This document shows, piece by piece, positions 43,300 through 55,437 of a stretch of 64,000 bases of DNA (positions within the stretch are counted from its first letter, which is position 1; every line of letters starts with the position of its first letter). A program made the translations under genes and the position numbers. Below the pieces are notes generated by a model. The model was not told where the DNA came from, did no database searches, and was given only the letters and a program-made list of their open reading frames with translations. Origin of the DNA: Progne subis subis. Taxonomy: Eukaryota > Chordata > Aves > Passeriformes > Hirundinidae. The stretch covers positions 62,001 to 126,000 of the forward strand of contig JAKJHU010000136.1 in the NCBI GenBank assembly GCA_022316685.1. Direction: 5' to 3'.

Positions 43300-43560
43300 A
43301 CACATCATTGTGCCCTTCTCTGTGGGGGTAGCAGGTACCCCGTGTGTCACTGAGGGGGCACTGAGGGGATGTCAGGTGCCCTGTGTGTCGCTGAGGAGAC
43401 ATAAGGCTCACCGAGGGACATTCAGGTGCCCATGTGTTCCATGCCCTGCGTGTGGCTGTGGGGATGTGACGGCCTCTGAGGGAGAGTCGGGTGCCTTGCA
43501 TGTCACTGAAGAGACATGCCTCCCTCATGGCACCACCTCCCTCACCTCCCTCCTGGTGGT
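43300..43560. repeat. Degenerate minisatellite, second block
   Basis: Repeats of the GTGTGTC(A/G)CTGAGG and CAGGTGCCC kind, similar to 42430-42780 but separated from it by the CpG-rich block. Confidence 0.6.
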
Positions 43561-43576
43561 GTCCCGGCCTTGATGG

Positions 43577-44069
43577 TGTGAAAAACAAGGTTCACTTTCT
43601 CAGAGAAATGGATAAGTTTAATAGAAATTTAAAAACAGACAGTTAGGAGGGACAAAAGCAAAATACAGTTTCTCGGCTGAGGATGCTTGGCACCTAGCCA
43701 GCCAGCATACCTGTTAACACAAAGTTTGCTCCTTAAAAGTATCAGCGTGCTGCATATTTATAAGTTCACATGCATGATTCAAGCATTCCTTTTGATTGTG
43801 AATCTCTTTGTTCAGTTTCACACACACACACACACACACAACCCAGTCATTTTATCTGGTAGATCCATCTGTGGGTGGCTCCATTCTGTCTGATAGCACA
43901 GGTCGCATCAATTCCTCTCCCGGGGTTTTGGTCATCTTCCTTTGGATAAAAGAAGTTCAATAGCTTTTTGGTCAGCAATTTTCATGCAGGAATGAAGGAT
44001 GACTCCCCCTACCTTCTGGTTTTGACAGTTTAGATGTTGCAAAAAAACAAAACAAAAAAACCCCCCACA
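43577..44069 (-). repeat. Probable solo LTR
   Basis: On the minus strand it reads TGTGGGGGG to TTTTTCACA, with TATAAAT at about 43756-43762 and ATTAAA near 43620, in promoter-to-polyA order. A (CA)n run lies at about 43821-43840. No target duplication is visible. Confidence 0.42.
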
Positions 44070-45454
44070 GTCCTTTACTTTTAACACTATGTTACAATCA
44101 TAAAAAAAAAAAAACCTTCATCACATTTCCATTCTCTATTAATAAAAGAAAATACAGTACAATCTTCCTACATTATGCTTACAGTATTCATTTTAATATT
44201 TGTGAAATTAGGATATTATCATCCCTTCATAGAAAAGCCTTTACAAACCAAAGAAAGGCCTTTATTCTTTATTTTGCCTCTGTGTAGTGATACGTTTTTT
44301 AAAAAGTGGCTCTCAAAGGCAAAATGTGACCTTAAGGCAAATGAGTTGCTGCTTTGAGATGGGCAGCAAACTTCCAAATCCTTCACATTCTCAGACCATC
44401 CCTATTAAGTCGGGATGTTTGCAACTTTTTGGAACACTTGACTTGAGTGATGGGAAGTAAAGCTTTCCTGAACTGAGGATTCTTAAATGGCAGATTCTTC
44501 CGTGCCTTCACGGCAAAGAAGTTTTTGTGCTGCAGGAAATGCAGCACAATGAGAAAATAATTCCAGCATGGAGTCAGAGCTTCTGAGAGATACCAAGAGT
44601 TGCCAGCAGTTGCTGCAGGTGCTCCGGCCCACAGCCCCAGGAGAAGGAGCACAGACCCCAGAGCACCTTGGCTTTGGCTCCCTCCGGCACAGAAGCCCCC
44701 CAGGGCACAGGTCTCTGGGGCAGGAGATGACAGCAGCGCTGCCGGACCTCAGCGGGGGTGGCAGGTCTGCTTGGGCAGGGACTCTGCCACACCCGCCGAT
44801 TTCAGTGCTCCCCGGGCCCCAGGGGTCCCAGCAGCATTCCTGCCCTGGCCCACACGTTCCTCGTGCCTGTGTCACACCCGCGGGTTTAGGATGGCCACCG
44901 GCCGGGACGTGTCCCAAGGAGGCCGTGCCAGCTTCTGTGGAAGGCCCCGTGCCCTTCCCACGGCGGCTGCGTCGGCAGCCCTGGGGGCTCCTTCTGCTGC
45001 CCTGAGCCCGCAGAGCAGGGCAGCGTTTGCTGATGGCTTGAGCCGCTCCTAAAGATCCTGTTGGGCTGTCTTGGACACCCGGGCCGAGAGAATCCTTTCA
45101 ACCTGGGCCACTTTGGGTGGGCTGAGGGCAGCCCCAGCGCAGGTGGCAGCGTGTGCAAGGGCCCTTTGTGACACGGTGCAGCATGGTCACCGTGGGACGG
45201 AATGGGACAGGGTGTCAAAGGGCCCTTTGTGACACGTGGTGACATAGGTGCTGGCGGCAACGCAGCCACGGCACAGTGCTCGGAGCACGCGACGGGACCG
45301 GACGGGATAGAGCGGTGTCGTGAGGAGCCCCCCCACAGCACACTCGATCGTGTCTGACCCGGAGCTTTTCCGAGGCCTTTTTCCTCCAGGTGACCTCGAG
45401 GCCAGACCACAGGGCTTGGTGCCCCGTGGCCTTCCCGAGGCTTCTCTTTTGCAG
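44070..45454. other. 5' flank of copy B
   Basis: AT-rich sequence to about 44550, then GC-rich sequence. From about 44590 to 44760 it resembles 60150-60270 upstream of copy C (for example ACAGGTCTCTGGGGCAGGAGATGACA in part), so this is probably the shared promoter/5' region of the paralogues. I cannot identify the transcription start. Confidence 0.5.
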
Positions 45455-48347
45455 GTGCCATTGAGGACTTGGTGACTCAGAGGTTTCCTGAAGCATCTCT
45501 CTAGAAGGGACCATCAAAGCCAGACTGTGGCATGGCAGGAAGATTTCTTGGCCTGTTCAAAGTCTTCAGGGGGAAAAAAAAGAAAGACCCTGGAGCACAA
45601 CAGTCTGAAGAGCCGGAGCAGTACCAGGCACTGCAGGATGGTGAGTGGCAGGGCTGGGCCACACGGCTGATGGCTGCAGCCAGCTTGGCCCCATCCAGTC
45701 CCAGCTGCTGTGGGCATACCCAGAGGGGCCAGGGCTGCTCCCTGCAGCAGCTCTGCTCCATCCCCTGGGGCATCCCGGGGCTGTCCCTGCCTGGAGAGCG
45801 CAGGGCAGGGCGCTGTTCTCCGGCCTCTCCCGCAGCCCCTCACCTCTGGCTGTGCTCGCCCTTTGCCAGATGCAGCCATGGACCAGACACAAGAGCACAA
45901 ACCCGCCCGCAGCCGTGGCCGCAGAACACTGAAGGTACCTGCAGCCATCCCCACCTGGGCTGGGCCTGCTGTCACTGCTCAGCCCAGCACCGTGCTTGGA
46001 GCACTCCATGGAACATGTCTCGCTACCCTGTCCTTTGTTCTCCTGCAGATGTTCCGGAAGTTTGTGCCCATTAAGCATAGAAGGACCAACATCACCACAA
46101 CTGAGGGCCCAACTGAGCCTGACTCCAGGCTGATCGAGCTCCAGGCAGAGCCTGATGTCAGCACAGATTTGGCTGAGCAATCAGAAAACTCTGATGCTGG
46201 AGCGAATGATGACAGAGCAATGGCTGACATGCCAATGACTGAGGATGTGCCCATCACAAACACCAACACCGCAGAGACTCAGGGCATGGCAGAGACTGAA
46301 ACCAGCCCAGATTTGGCCGGCCGCTCAGAAGACTCTGACACTACGGTGAACGATGACGAGGCAAAGGCGGACATGGCGGCAGTGAGTGAGGATGTGCCTG
46401 TCACAAACCCTGAAAATGGAGAGACTCAGGGCACCACGACTACTGACACCACGCCCAGTCCCACTCTGAGTCAGGAACTCATATGGGACTATTTCCAGGA
46501 CCCTTGTGTTTCTTCTAAGCAGCAGGTAACCAGCCTGGGCCCAGGCATGGAGGCCTCCCAGGATTGTGTGTCCCCTCAAGCCACGGCCACGGGGCCCGCT
46601 CAGCCTTTGAGGCTAGCACAGTGTGGCGGGAAGAGAAGCACTTCCTGGGGGAAGCTGGGGAAGTTGCTCCCTTGGATAGTACTCCAGGTCTTCCCTGTGC
46701 CTCCTCCAGGTGCCAGCCATTGTAATGAACATTCACCAGAGACTGACATCCCAAGTCGCTGTGGGTGCACAGTTACAAATTGACATTCTGAGGCTGGCTG
46801 AAGAACACCCAGCTGACGTGGTGCTGACCCTCCTGCACTGTGCCCCAACCTGTGACAGGTACAGGGAGAGCTCAGGGCTCACCAGCCTTCAGGGCCATTG
46901 CCCTGCACAGCCTGTGCAATGGGATCTGCCAGGCAGGCTGAGAGGTCCAGGACCCTTGGGCTCCTCTGTTTTCTGAGCCTGCTGCCAATGCTCCCTCCCT
47001 GCCCTTCAGGGCACTGGGACTCTGTCACCTGGGCCCCCAGAGCTGCAAAGGGCATGGTAGTGTGACTGAGATGCCCCTGACACAGAGCTCTGATCCCACA
47101 GAGCAGCTGCAATGATGTGGAGAGCCATAGGATCATCGGGACCAGCAGTGGAGAAAGTGCTGCCAACCTTGATCTGTGTGATGCAGTCCTGGCCACTGTG
47201 CAGCATCCGCACCTCCGATGGGGCCTACAAGGAAGTTTTTGCCCTGGCTGTGAGTTTCGGGGCCTTTGCTCACCCCAGGTCACCTCTCTGGGAACTCTCC
47301 CTCCTCTCCCTGCCTCAGGAGCTAGGATGAAACCTGGGCTAGGGGCAGGCTCAGGAGTCACCAGGCCCGCTGCTCCCCCTGCGTTTCCCCTCGGGCCCTG
47401 CCACATGGACACCTCGGCACTGAGTGCTATCTCGGGCTGCTTCTTTTGCAGGCCACCCTGGTGGTGTGGGTGATTGTCCAGGTGCCTGAGTGCCACAAGG
47501 CGATGATTCTTTATTCCTCCCGCCTCTTTGTGGCTCTGCTCTTCCATGTGGTCATCACCACACAGCAGACACCCCCAGAGGAAGGAGTTAACTTCTGGAG
47601 AGCATGCCAGGAGGAACATCGCCTTCCCAGTGACCCCAACAGGTCTCAGTCCTCCTGGCCTTCCCATGCCACAGTGGCCAGCACCAGTGCTCACAGTGTG
47701 ACTTGGGCCTTGCTCTGCCCACAGGTTTGCATTGCAGGCCATGAAGTCCCTGCTCTTCCAGCTGCGGTGTGACAATGAGGTGATGGTGATGGAGCGCAAG
47801 CATGGCTGGGACGGGCTGCTCTGTGCCCAGACCCAGCACTATGCCACGGGTCTGCTGGCCAGGTGAGACCCCCTTCACCCCACTGCCCCTGGCATATGTG
47901 CCCTTTGCCTGGGGTGCCCCACACAGTCCCTCTGGTTGTGGGCCAGACGGCCTCGGCACTGAGGTATGGCCAAGCAGACTGGGAAAGGCTGGGAGAGGCG
48001 GGTGTCCAGGAGGGTCTGCCTCCCAAAGCGCCCACATTCCCTCCAGAGATGCTGAGGAAAGACTGGTCATCTTTGAGTCAGTCCTGGGACAGGTTGTCCC
48101 CTCCACCTCAGGGTCTTGGTGCCTTTTTCCCTCTGCCAGGGAGATGCGCCGTGTCTTGATCCCTTTGTGTTCCCACATTGCACTCCACCTGCTCCGGCTA
48201 CTCAGCATACAGGAGCCACGCTGGGATCTGCCTTTCCTGGCATTCCTTGTGGAGGTGAGCCTGAATTCCAGCGCTGCCTGGCTGAGCTGCCTCCCAGCTC
48301 TCTGCCCTCTCGTAGCCGCAGCTGCCTCGGATGTTGCCCGCGCCCCG

Positions 48348-48402
<55 letters not shown>

Positions 48403-51111
48403 TGGGCCAGGCCCTGTGCGCTTCTGGGCTCCTGGCAGCCGCGTCTCCTGTCACTGCCCTGTGCCTTTCAGGTCCTTGAGTGCTTGGATTTCACGAAATG
48501 TGGTGACAGCATCCATGAGATTGCATCAAGGCACCTGCAGAGCGAGTGCAGGGAGAGGCGTCGCCTGGCACTCAGAGTCCTCATGGTGCTCAGCAAGGAT
48601 CCCTTGATGGTGAGAAGGCAGCAGCAGCTGAAGCTGCGCTGGGGAAAGCAGCCTCGTGGGCTGGCTGGGCTTCAGGAGCTGAGGCAGATGCTCCCAGCTC
48701 TCCTGCCTCCTGCCTCAGCTGCCTGAGTGCTTCAGGACAGGCCTTTGGCCTCTGGGCCCTGCGGCGGCAGCAGGGTGGGGCTGCAGTGCCAGGGCGGTGT
48801 TGGCGGTGCAGCTGTTCATGGCTTCACAGCAGAGTCTTGTGTTCCACACAGGCCAGAAGAATTTGCAGCCTTTCTCAAAACCTTCTGGAGCTGCTGGGTG
48901 ATGCAGATGGAGATGTGGTCTTCATGACCCTCAGTGTGTTCATTAATATGCTCCAGGACAAAAACATCCTGGTATCGAGCACCACCGCCCCAAAGCTGGC
49001 TGAGGCACTCCTGCCGCTCTTTGATCACGTAAGCCTTTGTGCCCCCAGCCACAGGCACTGGCTGCTGCCCAGGAACTTTGTGCCTTACAGATTTTTGGGC
49101 CTTTGCCCAGTTGAGTCCGGAGGACTTGATCTTATAGTCATATCCTCTTCCTTTCCTCCAGGACAATGGCCATGTGGAGGTGCTCTCCCTTGACCTTTTC
49201 TTCAAGGTGATGGAGTTGGCAGTGGATGAGGCTAAAAAGCCCCTGGAGAAGATTTTGAACCTGAGCCTGCTCCCACTCTTCATGCACTGCCATGATGAGA
49301 ACCGACGCGTGGCAAAGGTGAGGTTTTGTGTGATGCTTGTGGATCTCTGGGAGGGGGCTCGGCTGCATCCTGCCCTGGTGCCTCCCAGGCTGCAGCCTCC
49401 TCCTGGCCTTGCAACAGAAACAAGAATCCTGTGCCCTGGGTTGCGGTGCCATCTGCCATCTCTGCTTCTCTCCAGGCCTCTCGGGAAACACTTCTTCGTG
49501 TGACTGATTTCCTGAAGAGGAGGAATCTCAATCAGCTGGTGAAGAAGGAGCAGCTGTTGATGTTTGCCAAGTGTCTGGTAAGGACAGCATGGAGAAGCCA
49601 GAGCCACAGCCTGGAGAAGCCCCATGACCATGGTGCTCAGTGTGTGGGGTTGGCAGCTGTGGCCCCTGCCCGGTGCGGCACCCAGGGGCACCGGCCTGCG
49701 CCCCACATGCCGCTCTCCTCCCTGGGCTGTGCGGGCTCTTCTCCAGGCTCCTGTGGCCCCGAGCCGGGTGCCGATGGAGCCCCGGCCCAGCGGGGCCGCA
49801 GGGCGAGGCGGCACAGGCAGCTCCCCAGGCAGCACCCGGCTCTCTGCCCCCTCCAGAGCCTGGCGCCAGCGGCTGCCGGCCGGGCCTCAGGGCTGTGCGG
49901 GCACGGGAGGCCGGGGCTGGGCGCAGCGAGAGCCCGGCCAGGGGGCTGAGCCCGCACCAACCCTTCTATCCTGCCGCTCTCTCCAGCTGCAAGAGAACGG
50001 GAGCCGAGCGGCCGAGCTCCTGCGCCAGGCCCTGCCATACCTGGAGAGCCGCCAGGAGCCCCTGCGACAGGCGGCCATCAGGTTCATCGGTGAGCCATGA
50101 ACCCGAGCTCCCTCCCCGGCCCGCCGTAGCTCGGCCCCGGCCCTGGCCCCGGATGCTGCCCCGGCAAGCGGTGTCCGGGCCCAGCGCCCTGGAGCCCCGC
50201 CTGGCCTCGGGGCTGCTGCCGCCCTCTCGCAGCCGTGCCCTTGGGCGGCAGCAGGCGGCAAGCGCCAGGGCCAGGAGGCCGTGTGGCCACAGGGCCGGCA
50301 GCTGTGCCGCTAGCAGGGAGCTGTGCCGCTGGGGCCATGACGAGTTCTTTGTTCTCAGAGATGGCCGAGTAGCCCATGATAGGGCAGAAGGAAGCGCTCC
50401 GGGCCCTCAGTGAGGGTGAGTGAGGGCTGAGCGCTGTCAGTGGGGGGCTGGCAGGGGAGAGCAGCAGTGCCTGGGCAAGATGAGGGCTTTGTTCTCTGTG
50501 TGGACAAAGGGTGGCATGGGCAGAGCACAGAGAGATTTCAGAGACACAGGTGGTATTTGTGGCCAGCACCTTCCAGTTTGATCCTTTTGGCAACACCCCT
50601 CTGCTGGCCATAGCTAGAGTTGGATGGGGTTGCCCTGGCAGGACAGTCTCCTCAGGTCGCCGCAGATGCAGGCTCTGACCATGGCTCTCTTCCTCTCTGT
50701 TCCAGGCCCTGAAGCCCCAAGGAATAATGCCATCCCATCCTGCTCTAATATCGAAATTCAAGCCCAATAAGCCCTAAGAGCTGAAGAAGTAGGGTCATCT
50801 TCTGGATCCAGTGAACCAGTGTCCCAAGAACAACACCCGGAGACACTGAAGAGGACACCACCTCCCATTGCTGCTGCAGCTCCAAGCACAGCTGATGATT
50901 GGCACAGCTGAGCCTGTGGGACCATTGCCTGGCTTCAGCCCTTGCTTTGTAGATAGCTCCTTCCCTCCAGCCCTCAGATGCTGACCATCCCCTTTCTTCC
51001 CACCACCCTCCCTCCATCCCTTTCTACATCTCCATCTCAGGAGCCCTCAGACCATGCCCATTCCCTTTTCTCCTCCCAGATTACCCCTTTTGTTTGCCTT
51101 CCATCAATAAA
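45455..51111 (+). CDS. MROH-like gene copy B
   Basis: This is a maestro heat-like repeat family gene with 15 inferred exons: 45455-45640 (ATG 45532), 45870-45934, 46049-46525, 46710-46858, 47102-47249, 47452-47642, 47725-47862, 48140-48254, 48472-48609, 48852-49028, 49162-49317, 49476-49577, 49987-50089, 50359-50415 and 50706 onward. Borders are GT-AG and phases agree. Exon 3 encodes a disordered acidic region with two 48-residue repeats. Exons 4-13 encode the HEAT-type helices (PLFMHCHDEN, LRQAAIRF). Exon 14 has an in-frame TAG at 50370-50372. Beyond it, exon 15 reads to TAA at 50768-50770. AATAAA lies at 51106-51111. Expected role: helical scaffold protein. The stop costs only the tail, so the gene may still function. 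Confidence 0.75.
46166..46453 (+). repeat. Two 144-bp coding repeats in copy B exon 3
   Basis: The units begin at 46166 and 46310. Both encode acidic, Ser/Thr-rich sequence with the order DLA(E/G), SE(N/D)SD, NDD, EDVP(I/V)TN and ETQG. The repeat keeps the frame. Confidence 0.85.
48350..48400 (+). repeat. (CTG)17 in a copy B intron
   Basis: Seventeen uninterrupted CTG units lie in the intron between exons 8 and 9. The copy A counterpart (5553-5573) has seven. Confidence 0.95.
51106..51111 (+). terminator. Polyadenylation signal of copy B
   Basis: AATAAA lies about 340 bases after the final stop of copy B. The inverted copy D has the same signal at 63495-63500 on the minus strand. Confidence 0.7.
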
Positions 51112-51915
51112 CAGTTTGGCTTCTTCACATTACCTGCTTTTCTGTGGGGCCCCTCCTGCCATTCTATCCTGCTCCGTGTTTTGTGCACAGACACGGGGAA
51201 AGGAGGGCAGATCAGGCTGGAAAGGTCCCTATGCTGAAAGTCCAGTTCTACAGCATTGTGGAGTTCAAATTCTTGCGGAGCACCCTGAAGCCCCTGGATT
51301 TTGGAAGAGCCAACTTGAGTATGCTCTGAAGCCAGCTGTGAGGGATTCCACGGCAAGCATCCATGGAGGGCAAAGGAGCTTGGAATGCTGGAAGCTTTCA
51401 AGAATAGCTTCCTGAAAGCTCAGCAGTGTTCAATCCCTGCACAGGGTCAGGAAGAGGGCAGAACCAGAGACCATCAGGGCTTAACAGGGAGCCTTGGCTG
51501 TGCCGAAGGGCAAGCGAAGCAGCAGCACGGAGGCCGAGACTCGCACGCGCGACCGTGCCAATGCCCGGAGCACTGTCAGGCAGTGCTAGGATCCTGGTGT
51601 GGGAACTGGGCTCTGGGCTCTGGCTGGCAACAGCCTGGTTTTGCTGCCGTGACCGCAGGCAGGAGTTGAGGCAGGTGAAGAGGCAGCGCACAGCTTGTGT
51701 TTGTTCAGGGCCTGGGGCTGCACTTCTGAACCTCCACCTGGAAACACACTGGGGGGAATATGAGCTAGAGCTGGAGTGTCTGTCCTGAAAGGACCAGAAG
51801 TAGTTCAACCTTGCCAGGGTTTCTTAAGAGTGTGTTGGTGTTCCCCGGGAGAGCTACACGTCTGGGGAAACGCCTTTGTGGGAAAGGGCCTTGCTGCACA
51901 AGGAAAGTGCTTCCC
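51112..51915 (+). repeat. Inverted-repeat arm, copy B side
   Basis: About 0.8 kb downstream of copy B matches 62646-63494 in reverse orientation at very high identity by eye. It is interrupted by a ~45-base insertion in the other arm. The segment has no recognisable coding domain. Confidence 0.85.
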
Positions 51916-52960
51916 AGGGCTCTCCCAGGGAGGTAGGAACAACCATCCCCCTTTGGCTCTCTGTGGTCCTTTCACTCCCTGAGGCCTGTTGCACTTGGCA
52001 GAGAGGCAGGGGAAAGGAGAAGGCTGTGAAGAGGCAGGTTTGGCATCCACCTGGAGCTGCGGAGACCAAGCCAAGCACCTTTGGACAGAGGTGTGAGCAG
52101 GAGCATCTCTGTCCAGCTGCGAGCCCCTAAGCTCTCTTTGAGAGCTGTGAATTAAAAGACCTTTGCACACACGCTTTCCACATCTTACCTGTCTGCTGTG
52201 TTTCAACTCTTGGCAGTGTGCATTTGCGTCTCGCTTACTGGATGCTGCTGTGGCCCAGAGGGCCAGCACAGAGCTGGGCTGTGTGGGCCAGGCAGCGTGG
52301 AGAGTCTTGGCTGATCTTGGTGTGTCCCTGGCCTCAGAAAAGCCTTGGAAGGTTTGCCTCCCAAGGCGTCCTGCTCATTGGCTCTTCCTGTGCATCTTGG
52401 AGACAACAAGGTAGGCATTTCTGGCAGCTGGGCATTAGCAGGCCTTAAAATGGGGCTGTGTTGTGGAGCAGGCCCCGCTGAGGTACCCTGAGAGGAGCCC
52501 AGCGCTCCTTGCTCCTCTCTGCTGACACGGGAGCCTTGTCTGGTTTTGGGATGACCCTGGCTGTGTGAGGGGGTGCTACGTGGACACGAGACAGCCGGTC
52601 CTGTCCTGCTGCGTCCCAGCAGTGCCTCACAGCAGTCCTGCATCCACGTCAGGATGCTGGCCAAGGGAGGTCCTGGAAGCTGAAGCAGCTGCTTTTAAGC
52701 TTGCGCAGGTGCCTGCAGGTCAAGGCCAATGGTGTTCCCTCAGGGTACAGCAGTCCTGAGGGGTCTCCTTAATTCAAAGAAACCATCAGGCAAATGCATT
52801 GTCCACCAAAAGCCCTTTCATTCAACTGGTAGGAGGGGAGGGGTCTGCACCCCACTAGAATGCTTCTCTGCCATGTATAAATTTCAACGGGTTTATGTAG
52901 GAATTCTATTAGCAATACCTTCCATCTGTCTTTGTTTTGAAAGACAGTTGTCTGCCAAGG
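51916..52960. other. No gene recognised
   Basis: Moderately GC-rich sequence after the inverted-repeat arm. Frames on both strands up to ~150 codons show no domain. An ATTAAA at about 52152 might belong to an old LTR, but edges are not visible. Confidence 0.35.
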
Positions 52961-53690
52961 AAAGCTAGAGCCTCCCTTGGAATGGAGAATGTAAACCCCC
53001 TTCCCTCCAAATTATGATAATTTTGCAATTAGGGGCTTTCAGGCAAAGATATGGGAATAGGAGTAACAGTTCTTTACTAGGAATATTAAAAGAGGAAAAT
53101 ACAATTGTAGTAGTACAAAAAAACAAGCAAGGAAGCAAACAAAAATCCTGGAAAACCCTGACAGAGTCAGGGATACAACCTGACACCCTGTTGCTCAGGG
53201 TTTTCAAAGCTGTCTAAATAAATGCTCCTGGAGTAACAGATGTGGTTCTGGGGAGTAGAGATGGTCCTGTAGAAAGTCCAGTGGTGACGAGATGGGTCTG
53301 GTCTTCCTCCGGGCATCCAGTGGAAAAACCGGATCCCTTGTGTCCTTCAGCCCCAGTTTTTATCCAGCTGGGAACAACTGGCTCCTCCCCACTGTGTGGA
53401 GCATCTCCCAATGGGATGATGGAATGTGTCATGTCACTGGTGGGCCCTAATGGCCCCTTATCAGAAGATGTCCCCCTGGAGGATGGAGGGGTGGTGAAGG
53501 AGATAAGAAACACTGCCCCACCTGGGTTTAATGGCTGGGCCATTATCAGAAGGCATCCGCCCCCCTCCCCCCTGGAGTTACAAGAGAAGGATAAAACATC
53601 TCCCAAGAAACAGCTTTCAACAGATGAAATAGCATCCACATTTTTAGGTCACATAACCCAAGACCCCATCTTTACACTGCTGAGGTGATT
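52961..53690. repeat. Degenerate LTR-like repeat
   Basis: This stretch has phrases familiar from common avian ERV LTRs (a Gly/Pro-rich open frame on plus at 53242-53688, A-rich tracts at 53085-53150, and CCTGACAGAGTCAGG). I recognise the type only loosely and cannot fix edges, orientation or target duplications. Confidence 0.4.
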
Positions 53691-55437
53691 CGATGGGCAG
53701 GGGGTTAGAAATCCATTGTGTCAGATCCCTAGGCTTGAAGTTAATGTCCACGCGCTGGACAGGAGCAATCTCAGTGCTCCAAAGCAGCTCATCTTCCTCA
53801 TCGCTTCCCTGCACAGGGCTGATTCGGTGCTCACCCTTAGGCCTTCTGGTAGCCTATGTCTAAAGCTTTTGGTCAAGTCACTCTCATGTCAAGTTAGGCT
53901 TGCCAGGGTTTTTTTTTTTTATGCTAACTGGTGCTAAGCACTTGTGTATATCTGTGCTAAGTACTCCTTTACTCATGTGAATTGCTTGTGCTTACTCCTG
54001 TCAAACAAAGGCCTTGTGTCATTCTCCCCTTCTCTTCATCCTGGTGCAGATTCTTTCTCAAGATCCTATCGATACTCCAGGGTACACAAACCTCTTGTGC
54101 TGCTATTAGGTTCATGATGGTTAAGAGGAGGGTTAACATTCTTTCAATTAGAACAGGTTGGCTGAGGAAGCTAAAAATCTGAGTAGCTGTTGGTGATTCC
54201 AGATTTGTCCATCACAAGAAGACATCTGACTCATAATATTCTCTTTCTTTCTCTGTTTTGGTGATGATTTCGGTAATTTCTTTGATCTCTTAACTTGACT
54301 GTCCAGAAGGCTCTGTAAAAGCTCCCTTGGTAAGTTCTGCAAACATCGGATGTGACAAAAGGTTATCCTAAAAGCAACTACCCATCCTGGTATTAGATTC
54401 TGGGTATACCTTCACATCTTAAATCCTCAAGTTTGATTGACATTGCTAAACCATTTTCTTTTCAAATGTGCATTTAATTTCGGTACAATACTGTGTAATA
54501 TTTGAGAATTTTGGTTGGATAAGTTTCTTCCATATAGAACTCACAGTGGTTCTACCAGGTGGTTTTTGCTCTCCAAACAAGAGGAAATAATAAGGTATTT
54601 TTGTCCTCTTCCACAAATCTTACCATTTCAGTAATGGGATTTCCAAATCTAAAATTAAGTTTTGTTCTCGGTGCAAGCACATTGTTCAAGGACGGGAGCT
54701 GTTGACTATTTTGGTTTATCTGATGATTACAAAACCTATAGCAAACCAGACAGACTTACAATGAAGCTTAAAAGGTTCTTGAGAAAACACCAAAAGGAAA
54801 CCTATTAAATATGCTTGTAAAAAGAGAGTCTCGCACACGTCATCCTCATACAATATTCATGATATTATTCACCTTGATTTCACCACCTTATGTCTGACTG
54901 GACACACTTTGTAATACCTCTCAATAAGAGCAATATAACACTTAGTTTTGTCACCTTCAATCTGATGATTATTCATATATCCTTCAAAGGAAGAGTGGGC
55001 AGAAAAAAGCCCCTTGCAGAGCAAAACCCAAGGCATAGACTTCGAATTCCCTGTACTGTGCTATATATCCCCTGTAAATAATGTCAGCCTGCAAGGATAA
55101 TCTTGTATGGAGTCTCAAAACTATAAATCGTAGAAAACAAATATATTATATGGAAGTATGAAAACCTACAATGAAAGTTTGAAACATGTCCAAAATAGAA
55201 AACCCTGGGGGTTTATGTGTTTTTTGTTCGTTTCTTTGGTTTTTGGGTTTGTTTGTTTTTTAATTTGACCTTTTCTATTGTATTTCTGCAATTCATGTGG
55301 TTATTATCCCTAGAAGTCTTTTAAATTCTTAGTACTCCAAAGTAACGAATCAGAACATGAGATAATTACACAGAAAACATAAAATTGTTGAATTCTACTC
55401 TCTATCTGCATAACATAAATATTTGGCACAAAGGACT
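53691..55437. other. AT-rich intergenic DNA, no gene seen
   Basis: I find no exon-like frame, domain or clear repeat edge. It contains a T-run near 53909-53921 and ordinary low-complexity AT tracts. Confidence 0.4.

Noticed and set aside
47588..48479. Frames encoding poly-Gln or poly-Leu/Cys around 48350-48400
   Set aside because: They come from translating the intronic CTG repeat. The splice borders place it outside coding sequence.
53242..53688. A 148-codon open frame as a gene
   Set aside because: It lies within LTR-like repeat sequence, with no domain, no splice partners and biased composition.
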